Of a stretch of DNA of 64,000 nt, positions 23,707 through 31,121 are shown piece by piece (the first letter of the stretch is position 1; every line of letters begins with the position of its first letter). The DNA is from Actinoallomurus bryophytorum. GTDB lineage: Bacteria; Actinomycetota; Actinomycetes; Streptosporangiales; Streptosporangiaceae. Under the pieces are notes generated by a model, which was given only the letters and a program-made list of their open reading frames with translations, did not search any database and had not been told where the DNA came from. The DNA is taken from positions 372,001-436,000 of the forward strand of contig NZ_VFOZ01000002.1 in NCBI RefSeq assembly GCF_006716425.1, read 5' to 3'. The translations under genes were made by a program, and so were the position numbers.

Positions 23707-25062
23707 ATGACCACGACCGAAGCACCGCCGGAGGTCGCGGCCCGGCCGACGCCGGTGATGCGTGGCTACCGGTTCGAGCTGGTCAAGCTGGTCTCCCAGT
23801 GGCGGATCCGCGTACTGCTGGTCGCCTGCTGGATCGCCCCCGCGGCCTTCGTGGCCCTGGTGAGCCTGCAGAGCCAACTGCCCACCGACACGGTCTTCGG
23901 CCGCTCGATGCACGCGACGGGCTGGGCGGGGTCGCTGGTCGTGCTGGTCTTCTCGTGCACCTGGGCGCTCCCGCTGCTGACCTCGCTCGTCGCCGGCGAC
24001 GTCTTCGCGGCCGAGGACCGGCTGGGCACCTGGCGCCACCTCCTCGTCGCGGTCCGCTCACCGAGGCGGATCTTCGTGGCGAAGGGCCTCGCCAGCCTCA
24101 CCGTGCTCCTGCTGCTGCTCGCCGGGCTGACCGTGTCGGGCATCGCCGGCGGCCTGGCCGCGGCCGGTAACCGGCCGCTCGTCGGCCTGGACGGCCATCT
24201 CCTCACGCCGGGGGACGCGGCCGGCACGGTCCTGCTGGCGTGGGCCTGTGTAGTGGCGCCGACGCTGGCGTTCGCCGCGGTCGGCCTCCTCGGCTCGGTC
24301 GCGCTGGGCCGCTCCCCCATGGGGCTGCTGGTGCCCGCACTCCTCGCCTTCGCGCTGCAGCTCGCGCAGTTGCTTCCTCTGCCGGTGGCCGTGCAGCTGG
24401 CGCTGCCGAGCCACGCCTTCATCGCCTGGCGCGGGCTCTTCACCAGCCCGGCGCAGACGGGTCCCCTCCTCATCGGCCTCGTCGTGAGCCTGGCGTGGGC
24501 GGTCGTCGCCACCGCGCTGGCGTACCGCCTGTTCCTGCGCCGCGACTTCACCGACCTCGCGTACGAGGGGTCGGGCCGGCGCGTCCTCGTGGCGGGAGCG
24601 CTGCCGCTGGCCGGCCTGGTCGCCCTCACCTTCGTCGTGGTCATCGGCGCGACCCCGGCCAAGGGTTCCGGGATCGAGCAGGCCAAGGTGCAGAACTCGC
24701 TCGCCACGGCGTACGCCCATCTCTACCGCCAGCAGACGCGAGAGCTCCACCGCCCCGACGTCACCGAGGCACGGCTGCGGGCCACCGCGTCCTGCGACAA
24801 GGGCGGCTCCCGGGTCGCCGACCACGGACCGGGCAACGACTGGCGGTGCGTCGTGTACTGGCACCTCCCCGGCACGAGCGCCGTTGGGAACGCCATCTAC
24901 CAGCTCGACGTCACCGCGGACGGGCGGTACGTCGCCGACGGAGACGGGCCGAAGGAGGTGAACGGCTACTTCCAGGTGCACACCTCGATGGGGGACGCAC
25001 CTAACCCTCTGTGGCAGTTCGACGGGAACGTCGACCTGCTCGCGAGAAATCCGAAGGAATAG
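23707..25062 (+). CDS. ABC-2-type permease with extracytoplasmic C-terminal domain
   Basis: A 451-residue permease with six predicted membrane helices between about 35 and 330. A 120-residue hydrophilic domain (about 335-451) follows after the last helix and contains two cysteines; it is probably outside the cell. The partner ATPase is encoded immediately upstream. Two starts are each preceded by a good GGAGG: the ATG at 23707 chosen here and a GTG at 23638 that overlaps the ATPase stop and would add 23 residues. The region around both starts is a near-exact direct repeat. Confidence 0.78.
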   Translation: MTTTEAPPEVAARPTPVMRGYRFELVKLVSQWRIRVLLVACWIAPAAFVALVSLQSQLPTDTVFGRSMHATGWAGSLVVLVFSCTWALPLLTSLVAGDVFAAEDRLGTWRHLLVAVRSPRRIFVAKGLASLTVLLLLLAGLTVSGIAGGLAAAGNRPLVGLDGHLLTPGDAAGTVLLAWACVVAPTLAFAAVGLLGSVALGRSPMGLLVPALLAFALQLAQLLPLPVAVQLALPSHAFIAWRGLFTSPAQTGPLLIGLVVSLAWAVVATALAYRLFLRRDFTDLAYEGSGRRVLVAGALPLAGLVALTFVVVIGATPAKGSGIEQAKVQNSLATAYAHLYRQQTRELHRPDVTEARLRATASCDKGGSRVADHGPGNDWRCVVYWHLPGTSAVGNAIYQLDVTADGRYVADGDGPKEVNGYFQVHTSMGDAPNPLWQFDGNVDLLARNPKE

Positions 25063-25065
25063 TTC

Positions 25066-27810
25066 ATGCATGTCACCCGCCAGCGCGTCGCGAAGCCCCG
25101 GTCCGGGCTCTTCGGTAGACGTAACGGCCGCCGGATCCGCCTGGTAGCGGGCGGTACGGCGACCCTCGCCCTTGCCAGTGGAGGCATCGCTTACGCCTCG
25201 ACACAGGAGTTCGGCAAGGACCAGGTCGGCCAGACCACCCACAAGGGCCAGGTCGTGTCCAGCGACCAGTACATCAACCCGATCGGCAAGCGCCTCGTCA
25301 TCAACAACGGCAAGATCATGTCGTCCTCGGTCAGCCCGGACGGCACCCACATGGCGGCCTCGATCACCGATGGTGGAGAGGCGCTCGCCATCGTGGACCT
25401 GAAGAACTGGAAGGTCCAGCAGCTCGTCGGCAACAACGCGGCGGCGAACCTGAGGATCAGCGGCAACGACGTGGGCCAGGAGGGCCCCACGTACTCGCCC
25501 GACGGTTCGCAGCTCTGGCTGGGCCAGACCGACGGCTACACCAAGTTCACCGTGAACGCGGACGGCACCCTCGCCGCCCCGGCGTCCATCAAGATCCCGG
25601 CGGACGGGCCCAAGCACGCGCTGGTGGCCCAGCCGGTGTTCTCTCCCGACGGCAAGACCGTGTACGTCGCCGTCAACGGCCAGAACCGCGTGGTCTCCAT
25701 GGACGCGGCGACCGGGACCATCCAGCAGAGCTGGGCCGTGGGCAACGCCCCACGCGGCATGGTCGTGGTCGGGAACAGGCTCTACGTCAGCAACGAGGGC
25801 GGGCGTCCGGCCAAGCCCGGCGACACGACGATCAACTCCTACAACACCCAGGTGCCGGCCGACCCGAAGACCGGTGCCACCACCACCGGCACGGTCAGCG
25901 TCATCGACCTGGCGAACCCGGGGGCGGCTCCCGCGAGCATCGACGTCGGCCTGCACCCGACCGCCCTGTACGCCAAGAACGGGGCGGTGTTCGTCACCAA
26001 CACCGCCACCAACAACGTGTCGGTCATCGACACCGCTCGCGACAAGGTCGTCCAGACCATCGCCACCCAGCCGTGGCCGGAGGCGTCGGTGGGCTACGAG
26101 CCCAACGCGGTGACGCTCACCAACGACGGTCACCTGCTGGTGACGCTCGGCCGCGCCAACGCCGTCGCCGTCTACCGGTACACGAGGCCGCTGGAGCCGG
26201 TCAGCTACGTCGGCCTGCTTCCGACGGACTACTTCCCCGCGGAGATCACCACCGTCGGCAAGGACGTACTGGTCTCCAACACCCGAGGTATCGACGCCCG
26301 CCGCCTCGCCGACAGCGCGCCCCACGGCACCCACGACACGACGTCGAGCCTGCAGCGGTTCACGCTGCCGAACGACCGTGTCATCAAGTCGTACACGGCC
26401 AAGGTCTTCCAGCAGAACGGCTGGACCAAGAACTCGGTCCAGCTGGCCAAGGGCAGGGGCGACAAGAACCCGGTGCCGGTCCCCCAGCGGCTCGGCGACC
26501 CCTCGACGATCAAGCACGTCTTCCTGCTCGTCAAGGAGAACCGGACCTACGACCAGCTCTACGGTGACATCCCGAAGGGCAACGGCGACCCGACGCTGGC
26601 GGAGTTCGGCGAGAACGTGACGCCGAACCAGCACGCGCTGGCCGACCAGTTCGGGCTGTACGACAACACCTACGACATCGGCACGAACTCCGCCGAGGGT
26701 CACAACTGGCTGATGCAGGCCGACGACCCGGAGTACACCGAGTCCTCGGCCGGGGAGTACCTGCGCAGCTACGACACCGAGGACGACGCCCTCGGCCACC
26801 AGCGGACCGGTTTCATCTGGACCGGTGCGCAGGCGGCGGGCAAGACCGTACGTGACTTCGGTGAGTTCCAGCAGTTCCTTACCAAGCCGGCCGGTGCGAC
26901 CTGGCAGAACCTGTACTGCGACACCAAGACCATGGTGTCGACGGGGCAGGACACCGCCTATCCCCTGGACTCGTCCTCGCCGATCCCGTCACTGAACAAC
27001 GTGTCGGTGCACGGCTTCCCGAAGTTCGACACCAGCGTCCCGGACATCTACCGGTCCGAGATCTGGAAGCGTGACTTCGAGAAGAACGGGCCGGCGAACC
27101 TCAACATGTTCTGGCTGTCCAGCGACCACACCGGTGGCCCGCCGAACGCGGCCGCCCAGGTCGCCGACAACGATCTGGCCGTCGGCCAGATCGTGGACGA
27201 GATCTCGCACAGCAAGTACTGGAAGGACTCGGCGATCTTCGTTGCCGAGGACGACTCCCAGGCCGGCCTCGACCACGTCGACGGGCACCGTGCCCCGATC
27301 CAGATCATCAGCCCCTGGGCCGATCACGGCACCGTCGACAGCCACTACTACTCACAGATCACGATGATCCGCACCATCGAGCAGATCCTCGGGATCCACC
27401 CGATGAACCAGAAGGACAGCGCCGCCACCCCGATGGCCACGGCGTTCGCCAAGAGGCCTAACTACGCGCCGTTCACCGTCGTACCGAACCGCACCTCGCT
27501 GACCCTGGGGCTGCCGACCCAGCCGACCTGTGGCGCGGACACGGTCCCGCCGCAGTTCGCCAAGGCCCAGCCGTCCACCACGGTGCCGGCGGACCGGCAG
27601 CAGGTCGCGGCGCAGTGGCAGCAGTGGAAGGCACACCAGCGCCTGACCGGACCGAACGCCACGGCCGACTACGCCAACCCCGCGCAGATGAACCACTTCA
27701 CGTGGTACCAGACACACGCGTGGAACAAGCCCTACCCGGGTGAGACCAAGGTCTACACACCGGACCAGGTGCCGGGCGCCTACATCCCGCCCGCGGGATC
27801 CGACGACTGA
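25066..27810 (+). CDS. secreted YncE-like beta-propeller/phosphoesterase fusion
   Basis: A 914-residue exported protein. Residues 20-42 form a signal or anchor segment. Residues about 75-440 are a YVTN/YncE-type beta-propeller with repeats such as YSPDGSQLWLG, FSPDGKTVYVAV and VSVIDTARDKVVQTI. Residues about 480-800 are a phosphoesterase-like domain beginning VFLLVKENRTYDQLYGD and including GHNWL and AEDDSQAGLDHVDGHR, which hold likely metal ligands. The phosphoesterase part belongs to the alkaline phosphatase/phospholipase C superfamily. It follows the ABC permease by three bases after AAGGA, so it may belong to that operon. Substrate unknown. Confidence 0.82.
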   Translation: MHVTRQRVAKPRSGLFGRRNGRRIRLVAGGTATLALASGGIAYASTQEFGKDQVGQTTHKGQVVSSDQYINPIGKRLVINNGKIMSSSVSPDGTHMAASITDGGEALAIVDLKNWKVQQLVGNNAAANLRISGNDVGQEGPTYSPDGSQLWLGQTDGYTKFTVNADGTLAAPASIKIPADGPKHALVAQPVFSPDGKTVYVAVNGQNRVVSMDAATGTIQQSWAVGNAPRGMVVVGNRLYVSNEGGRPAKPGDTTINSYNTQVPADPKTGATTTGTVSVIDLANPGAAPASIDVGLHPTALYAKNGAVFVTNTATNNVSVIDTARDKVVQTIATQPWPEASVGYEPNAVTLTNDGHLLVTLGRANAVAVYRYTRPLEPVSYVGLLPTDYFPAEITTVGKDVLVSNTRGIDARRLADSAPHGTHDTTSSLQRFTLPNDRVIKSYTAKVFQQNGWTKNSVQLAKGRGDKNPVPVPQRLGDPSTIKHVFLLVKENRTYDQLYGDIPKGNGDPTLAEFGENVTPNQHALADQFGLYDNTYDIGTNSAEGHNWLMQADDPEYTESSAGEYLRSYDTEDDALGHQRTGFIWTGAQAAGKTVRDFGEFQQFLTKPAGATWQNLYCDTKTMVSTGQDTAYPLDSSSPIPSLNNVSVHGFPKFDTSVPDIYRSEIWKRDFEKNGPANLNMFWLSSDHTGGPPNAAAQVADNDLAVGQIVDEISHSKYWKDSAIFVAEDDSQAGLDHVDGHRAPIQIISPWADHGTVDSHYYSQITMIRTIEQILGIHPMNQKDSAATPMATAFAKRPNYAPFTVVPNRTSLTLGLPTQPTCGADTVPPQFAKAQPSTTVPADRQQVAAQWQQWKAHQRLTGPNATADYANPAQMNHFTWYQTHAWNKPYPGETKVYTPDQVPGAYIPPAGSDD

Positions 27811-27830
27811 CACCGAGGGGCCCGGCCCCT

Positions 27831-27864
27831 GGCCCCTGGCCGGCATCACCGCCGGCCAGGGGCC
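27831..27864. terminator. strong bidirectional hairpin terminator
   Basis: Perfect 14-base arms (GGCCCCTGGCCGGC and its complement) around the loop ATCACC. It lies between the convergent phosphoesterase and XRE regulator genes, 20 and 11 bases from their stops. No T-run follows, which is usual in actinomycetes. Confidence 0.8.
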
Positions 27865-27875
27865 CTCTGCGCTGT

Positions 27876-28718
27876 TCACCCATCCCCTGCCCTCGCGAGG
27901 AGGCGCAGGGCCCGCTCAGAGGGAGACCCGGGTGCGGCGCTGTGCAGTCCGAGGAACTGCTCCGGATCGGCGGTGTGGGCGAGTGCCTCGTAGTCGAGAG
28001 TCATCTCGCCGCCGATGGGGTGGCGGAAACGGTAGGCACCATGGCTGTGCCGGTGCACGTCGTGGTCGGCCCACCAGCGGCGGAAGTCCCTGTCACGTAC
28101 GGACAACTCGTCGACCAGCTCGGTGAGCCGGGCGTCGTGCGGATTGCGCCCGGCGTAGAGATGCAGTCCGGCGACGGCACTGCGGGCCGCGTCCGGCCAG
28201 TCGAGATAGAGCTCTCGCGCCGCGTCCTCGAGGAAGAGGAAACGGACGATATTGCGCTCGCGGCGGGGCAGAGCGTCGAAGTCGGTGTAAATGGCACGGG
28301 CGAGCGCGTTGGTGGCCAGTACGTCACAGCGGCGGCCGATCACCAGCGCCGGCACGTCGGTGAGTGCGTTCAGGGCGTGCAGCAGGCCCGGGCGCACGCG
28401 CTGTTCCGGCATCGGCCGGTGGCCCGACGGGGACCGCCCGAGTCGTGCCAGCGTGAGGAGGTGGGTGCGCTCGGTGTCGTTCAGCCGCAGTGCCCGTGCC
28501 AGTGCCTTCAGCACCGACTCGGAGACGTTCAGGTTCCGGCCGCGCTCCAGCAGGATGTAGTAGTCGGTGCTCACCCCGGCGAGCCGTGCGACTTCCTCGC
28601 GGCGCAGCCCCGGCACGCGGCGGATGCCCGGCTGAGCGGGCAGGCCGACCTGCTCCGGCGCCAGCCGCGCCCGTCGCGTCCGCAGGAATGCCCGGAGCTC
28701 CGCGTTCCCCTCGCTCAT
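27876..28718 (-). CDS. XRE family regulator with MmyB-like ligand-binding domain
   Basis: A 280-residue regulator. The N-terminal XRE helix-turn-helix spans about 35-85 with the family motif GLRREEVARLAGVSTDYYILLERG. Residues 105-265 form an MmyB-like domain (ALVIGRRCDVLATNALARAI, FRHPIGGEMTLDYE). Many relatives sit next to and repress an oxidoreductase gene, and here the divergent neighbour is an aldo-keto reductase 146 bases away. A dyad in the gap could be its operator. Confidence 0.88.
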   Translation of the reverse strand: MSEGNAELRAFLRTRRARLAPEQVGLPAQPGIRRVPGLRREEVARLAGVSTDYYILLERGRNLNVSESVLKALARALRLNDTERTHLLTLARLGRSPSGHRPMPEQRVRPGLLHALNALTDVPALVIGRRCDVLATNALARAIYTDFDALPRRERNIVRFLFLEDAARELYLDWPDAARSAVAGLHLYAGRNPHDARLTELVDELSVRDRDFRRWWADHDVHRHSHGAYRFRHPIGGEMTLDYEALAHTADPEQFLGLHSAAPGSPSERALRLLARAGDG

Positions 28719-28761
28719 GACCGCCAGACTATTCGCTCGGATACGTCCCCCACCTGGCGTA

Positions 28762-28779
28762 ATCCCCCCGTGAGGGGAT
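28762..28779. promoter_or_regulatory. inverted repeat in the XRE/aldo-keto reductase gap
   Basis: ATCCCC-CCGTGA-GGGGAT, perfect 6-base arms, about 45 bases from the XRE start and 86 from the reductase start. Candidate operator for the MmyB-type regulator; placement is suggestive only. Confidence 0.35.
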
Positions 28780-28864
28780 CTATTGGTACCCCCCGGACCC
28801 CAGGATGTCGGTTCGATCCGGTGCTTAGCTGGACCGAGGCAGTCACACCAGTGGAGAACACACC

Positions 28865-29884
28865 ATGAAACGCAGAATCCTCGGTGGTACGGGCATGTCG
28901 GTGAGCGAGTTCGCGCTGGGCACCATGATGCTCGGCGCGATGGGCAACACCGATCACGACGAAGCCGTGGGCATGATCCACACCGCGCTGGACGCGGGCG
29001 TCGACTTCATCGACACCGCGGACGTCTACTCCGCCGGCGAGAGCGAGGAGATCGTCGGCAAGGCGCTGAAGGGACGGCGCGACGAGGTCGTCCTCGCCAC
29101 CAAGTTCGCGCTGCCGATGGGGTCGGACGCCAACCAGCGGGGCGGATCCCGCAAGTGGATCACGCGGGCGGTGGAGGCGAGCCTGCGCCGTCTCGGCACC
29201 GACCACATCGACCTCTACCAGATGCACCGCTGGGATCCGGTCACGGACCTCGACGAGACGCTCTCGGCGCTCTCGGACCTGGTCCGGGCCGGCAAGGTGA
29301 ACGCGATCGGCTCGTCACTGTTCCACCCGGAGCAGATGGTCGAAGCACAGTGGGTCGCCGAGCGGCGCAACCACCAGCGCTTCCGGTCCGAGCAGCCGCC
29401 GTACAACATCCTGCTGCGCGGCGTCGAGGCCACGACACTGCCGACCGCCCAGAGGTACGGCATGGGCGTGCTGACCTTCGGCCCGCTCGGCTCCGGCTGG
29501 CTCTCCGGCCGTGCCGACCCGACGGCGGGTCACCGTAACGCGGGAGCCGCCACGCCGCTCTTCGACCAGACGGAACCGGGAAACCAGGCGAAGGCGAAGG
29601 CCGTCGGAGAGCTCACCGAGCTGGCGAACGAAGCGGGCCTGAAGATGTCCCATCTGGCCATCGCCTTCGTCCTGACCCATCCGGCGATCACCTCGGTCCT
29701 CATCGGCCCACGCACCCCCGCACAGCTCACCGACCTCCTGGCCGGCGCCGACGTCGAACTCGACACCGACGTGCTGGACCGGATCGACGAGATCGTTCCG
29801 CCGGGGGTCAACCTCAACCAGAAGGACATCCTCTTCCTGCCCTCCACCCTCGGAGACAAGCAGACCCGCCGCCGTCCTCGCTGA
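28865..29884 (+). CDS. aldo/keto reductase
   Basis: A 339-residue AKR superfamily TIM-barrel protein. Visible motifs are ILGGTGMSVSEFALGTMML at the N-terminus, DFIDTADVYSAG with the catalytic aspartate and tyrosine, VLATKFALPMG with the lysine, and HIDLYQMHRWDP with the histidine. The C-terminal NADP-binding segment is TSVLIGPRTPAQLTD. It resembles the YajO/Tas type that reduces small carbonyls with NADPH. It is probably repressed by the divergent XRE regulator. GGAG stands nine bases before the ATG. Confidence 0.87.
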   Translation: MKRRILGGTGMSVSEFALGTMMLGAMGNTDHDEAVGMIHTALDAGVDFIDTADVYSAGESEEIVGKALKGRRDEVVLATKFALPMGSDANQRGGSRKWITRAVEASLRRLGTDHIDLYQMHRWDPVTDLDETLSALSDLVRAGKVNAIGSSLFHPEQMVEAQWVAERRNHQRFRSEQPPYNILLRGVEATTLPTAQRYGMGVLTFGPLGSGWLSGRADPTAGHRNAGAATPLFDQTEPGNQAKAKAVGELTELANEAGLKMSHLAIAFVLTHPAITSVLIGPRTPAQLTDLLAGADVELDTDVLDRIDEIVPPGVNLNQKDILFLPSTLGDKQTRRRPR

Positions 29885-29943
29885 CACCACACGCCGGCCT
29901 CGGCGCAAATCGCGCTCCTCGCCGTATATCGCTGTCGACCCTG

Positions 29944-30921
29944 TTATGCCGGTTCTCGCACGGCGTCGCTGCGCGTGAGGTGCTGGTAATCCCTGGGTGA
30001 GATGCCGTAGGCGGTACGGAAGACCCGGCTGAAGTGCGCGTTGTTGGTGAATCCCCAGCGCGCCGCGATGGCGTGGATCGGGACGCGGCTCAGTTCGGGT
30101 CTGGTGAGGTCGTGACGGCAGCGTTCTAGCCGGCGTTGGCGTATCCAGGCGGCGACGGTCAGTCCTTGGCCTTGGAAGATCTTGTACAGGGACCGGGTGG
30201 AGATCCGGTGGGCTGCGGCGATGCATTCCGGCGTGAGATCGGGGTCGCCGAGCCGCTGCTGGATGAAGTCGTGGATCTGCGCGCACAGTGCCTGTTGACG
30301 GGTCTCCAACGGCAGCAGGGTGTCGGCCTCGAGGTGGTGGGCGTACAGGGCGGCCAGTAGATCCAGGGTGATGCCGGACAGGCGGGCGGTGTCGGCCGGT
30401 CGATAGTGGGCCGCCTCTGCGGCGAGTCCGGTGAGGTGGCGGGAGAGCAGGGCGCCCAGCCCCTCGCCTGCCGGCAGACGGACCACGGCGAGTTCACGGA
30501 GGGCGTCGGGATTGATGGGCATCAGTACGCGGGGAAACTCCAGCACGATGCCTGCTACCGCGTCCGTCCGGCCGTTGTAGGGCCGCCAGGTGTCGAAGAG
30601 CACCAGGTCCTGCGGGCCGAGTTCGGCGCTACGGCCTCCCTGGTTGATGACGATCGTTCCCTTGAGGTTGAGCCATAACTGGAACCTCTCGGGATCGAAC
30701 TGGCGGATGAGCTTGGGGGTTCGGCTCACCTGTATCGGCGGATAGGTCAGCGCGGACACCTGGACGGCACCGAGGTGCAGATTCCGCACCGTGGCCCGAA
30801 AATCCGCCTCGTGATCACTGCGTATCATCGTCGGCGTATGCGCACGGGTTGCCATCTCCTGCCAATAGGCGAACCGCTCCGCCGGAGGCACGTCCTCACT
30901 CCGGAACACGGTCTCGATCAT
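29944..30921 (-). CDS. AraC family regulator (AraC_binding_2 type)
   Basis: A 325-residue regulator. Residues 1-190 form the cupin-like AraC-binding-2 domain, beginning MIETVFRSEDVPPAERFAYWQ. Residues about 215-315 form the double helix-turn-helix: IAAAHRISTRSLYKIFQGQG, then HAIAARWGFTNNAHFSRVF and FRTAYGISPRDY. The ATG at 30921 has AAAGG eight bases before it and gives the family-typical start; ATG 30936 is the alternative. It is divergent from the AfsR-like gene and convergent with the aldo-keto reductase. Its target is unknown. Confidence 0.87.
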   Translation of the reverse strand: MIETVFRSEDVPPAERFAYWQEMATRAHTPTMIRSDHEADFRATVRNLHLGAVQVSALTYPPIQVSRTPKLIRQFDPERFQLWLNLKGTIVINQGGRSAELGPQDLVLFDTWRPYNGRTDAVAGIVLEFPRVLMPINPDALRELAVVRLPAGEGLGALLSRHLTGLAAEAAHYRPADTARLSGITLDLLAALYAHHLEADTLLPLETRQQALCAQIHDFIQQRLGDPDLTPECIAAAHRISTRSLYKIFQGQGLTVAAWIRQRRLERCRHDLTRPELSRVPIHAIAARWGFTNNAHFSRVFRTAYGISPRDYQHLTRSDAVREPA

Positions 30922-31121
30922 GCCGATACCTTTCATATTCAACCCACGGTCAATCCACTTGTCACGATGATCCGGATCGACTCGTCCACCGCGATGTCTC
31001 CACATATTCCAGATGGATTGAGATCCACTGTGCGCACCTTTATGTGCGAGAATCTTGGGCGAACCTTGAATCAGCTGCTCAAGCCCGCTACGTCTGGTTC
31101 AAGGCGCGGGGGGACACGGTG

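Noticed and set aside
24058-26799. Very long open frame on the minus strand across the ABC permease and phosphoesterase genes
   Set aside because: It is antisense to two clearly conserved proteins, has valine/arginine/histidine-rich shadow composition, no domain and no start signal; a product of high third-position GC.
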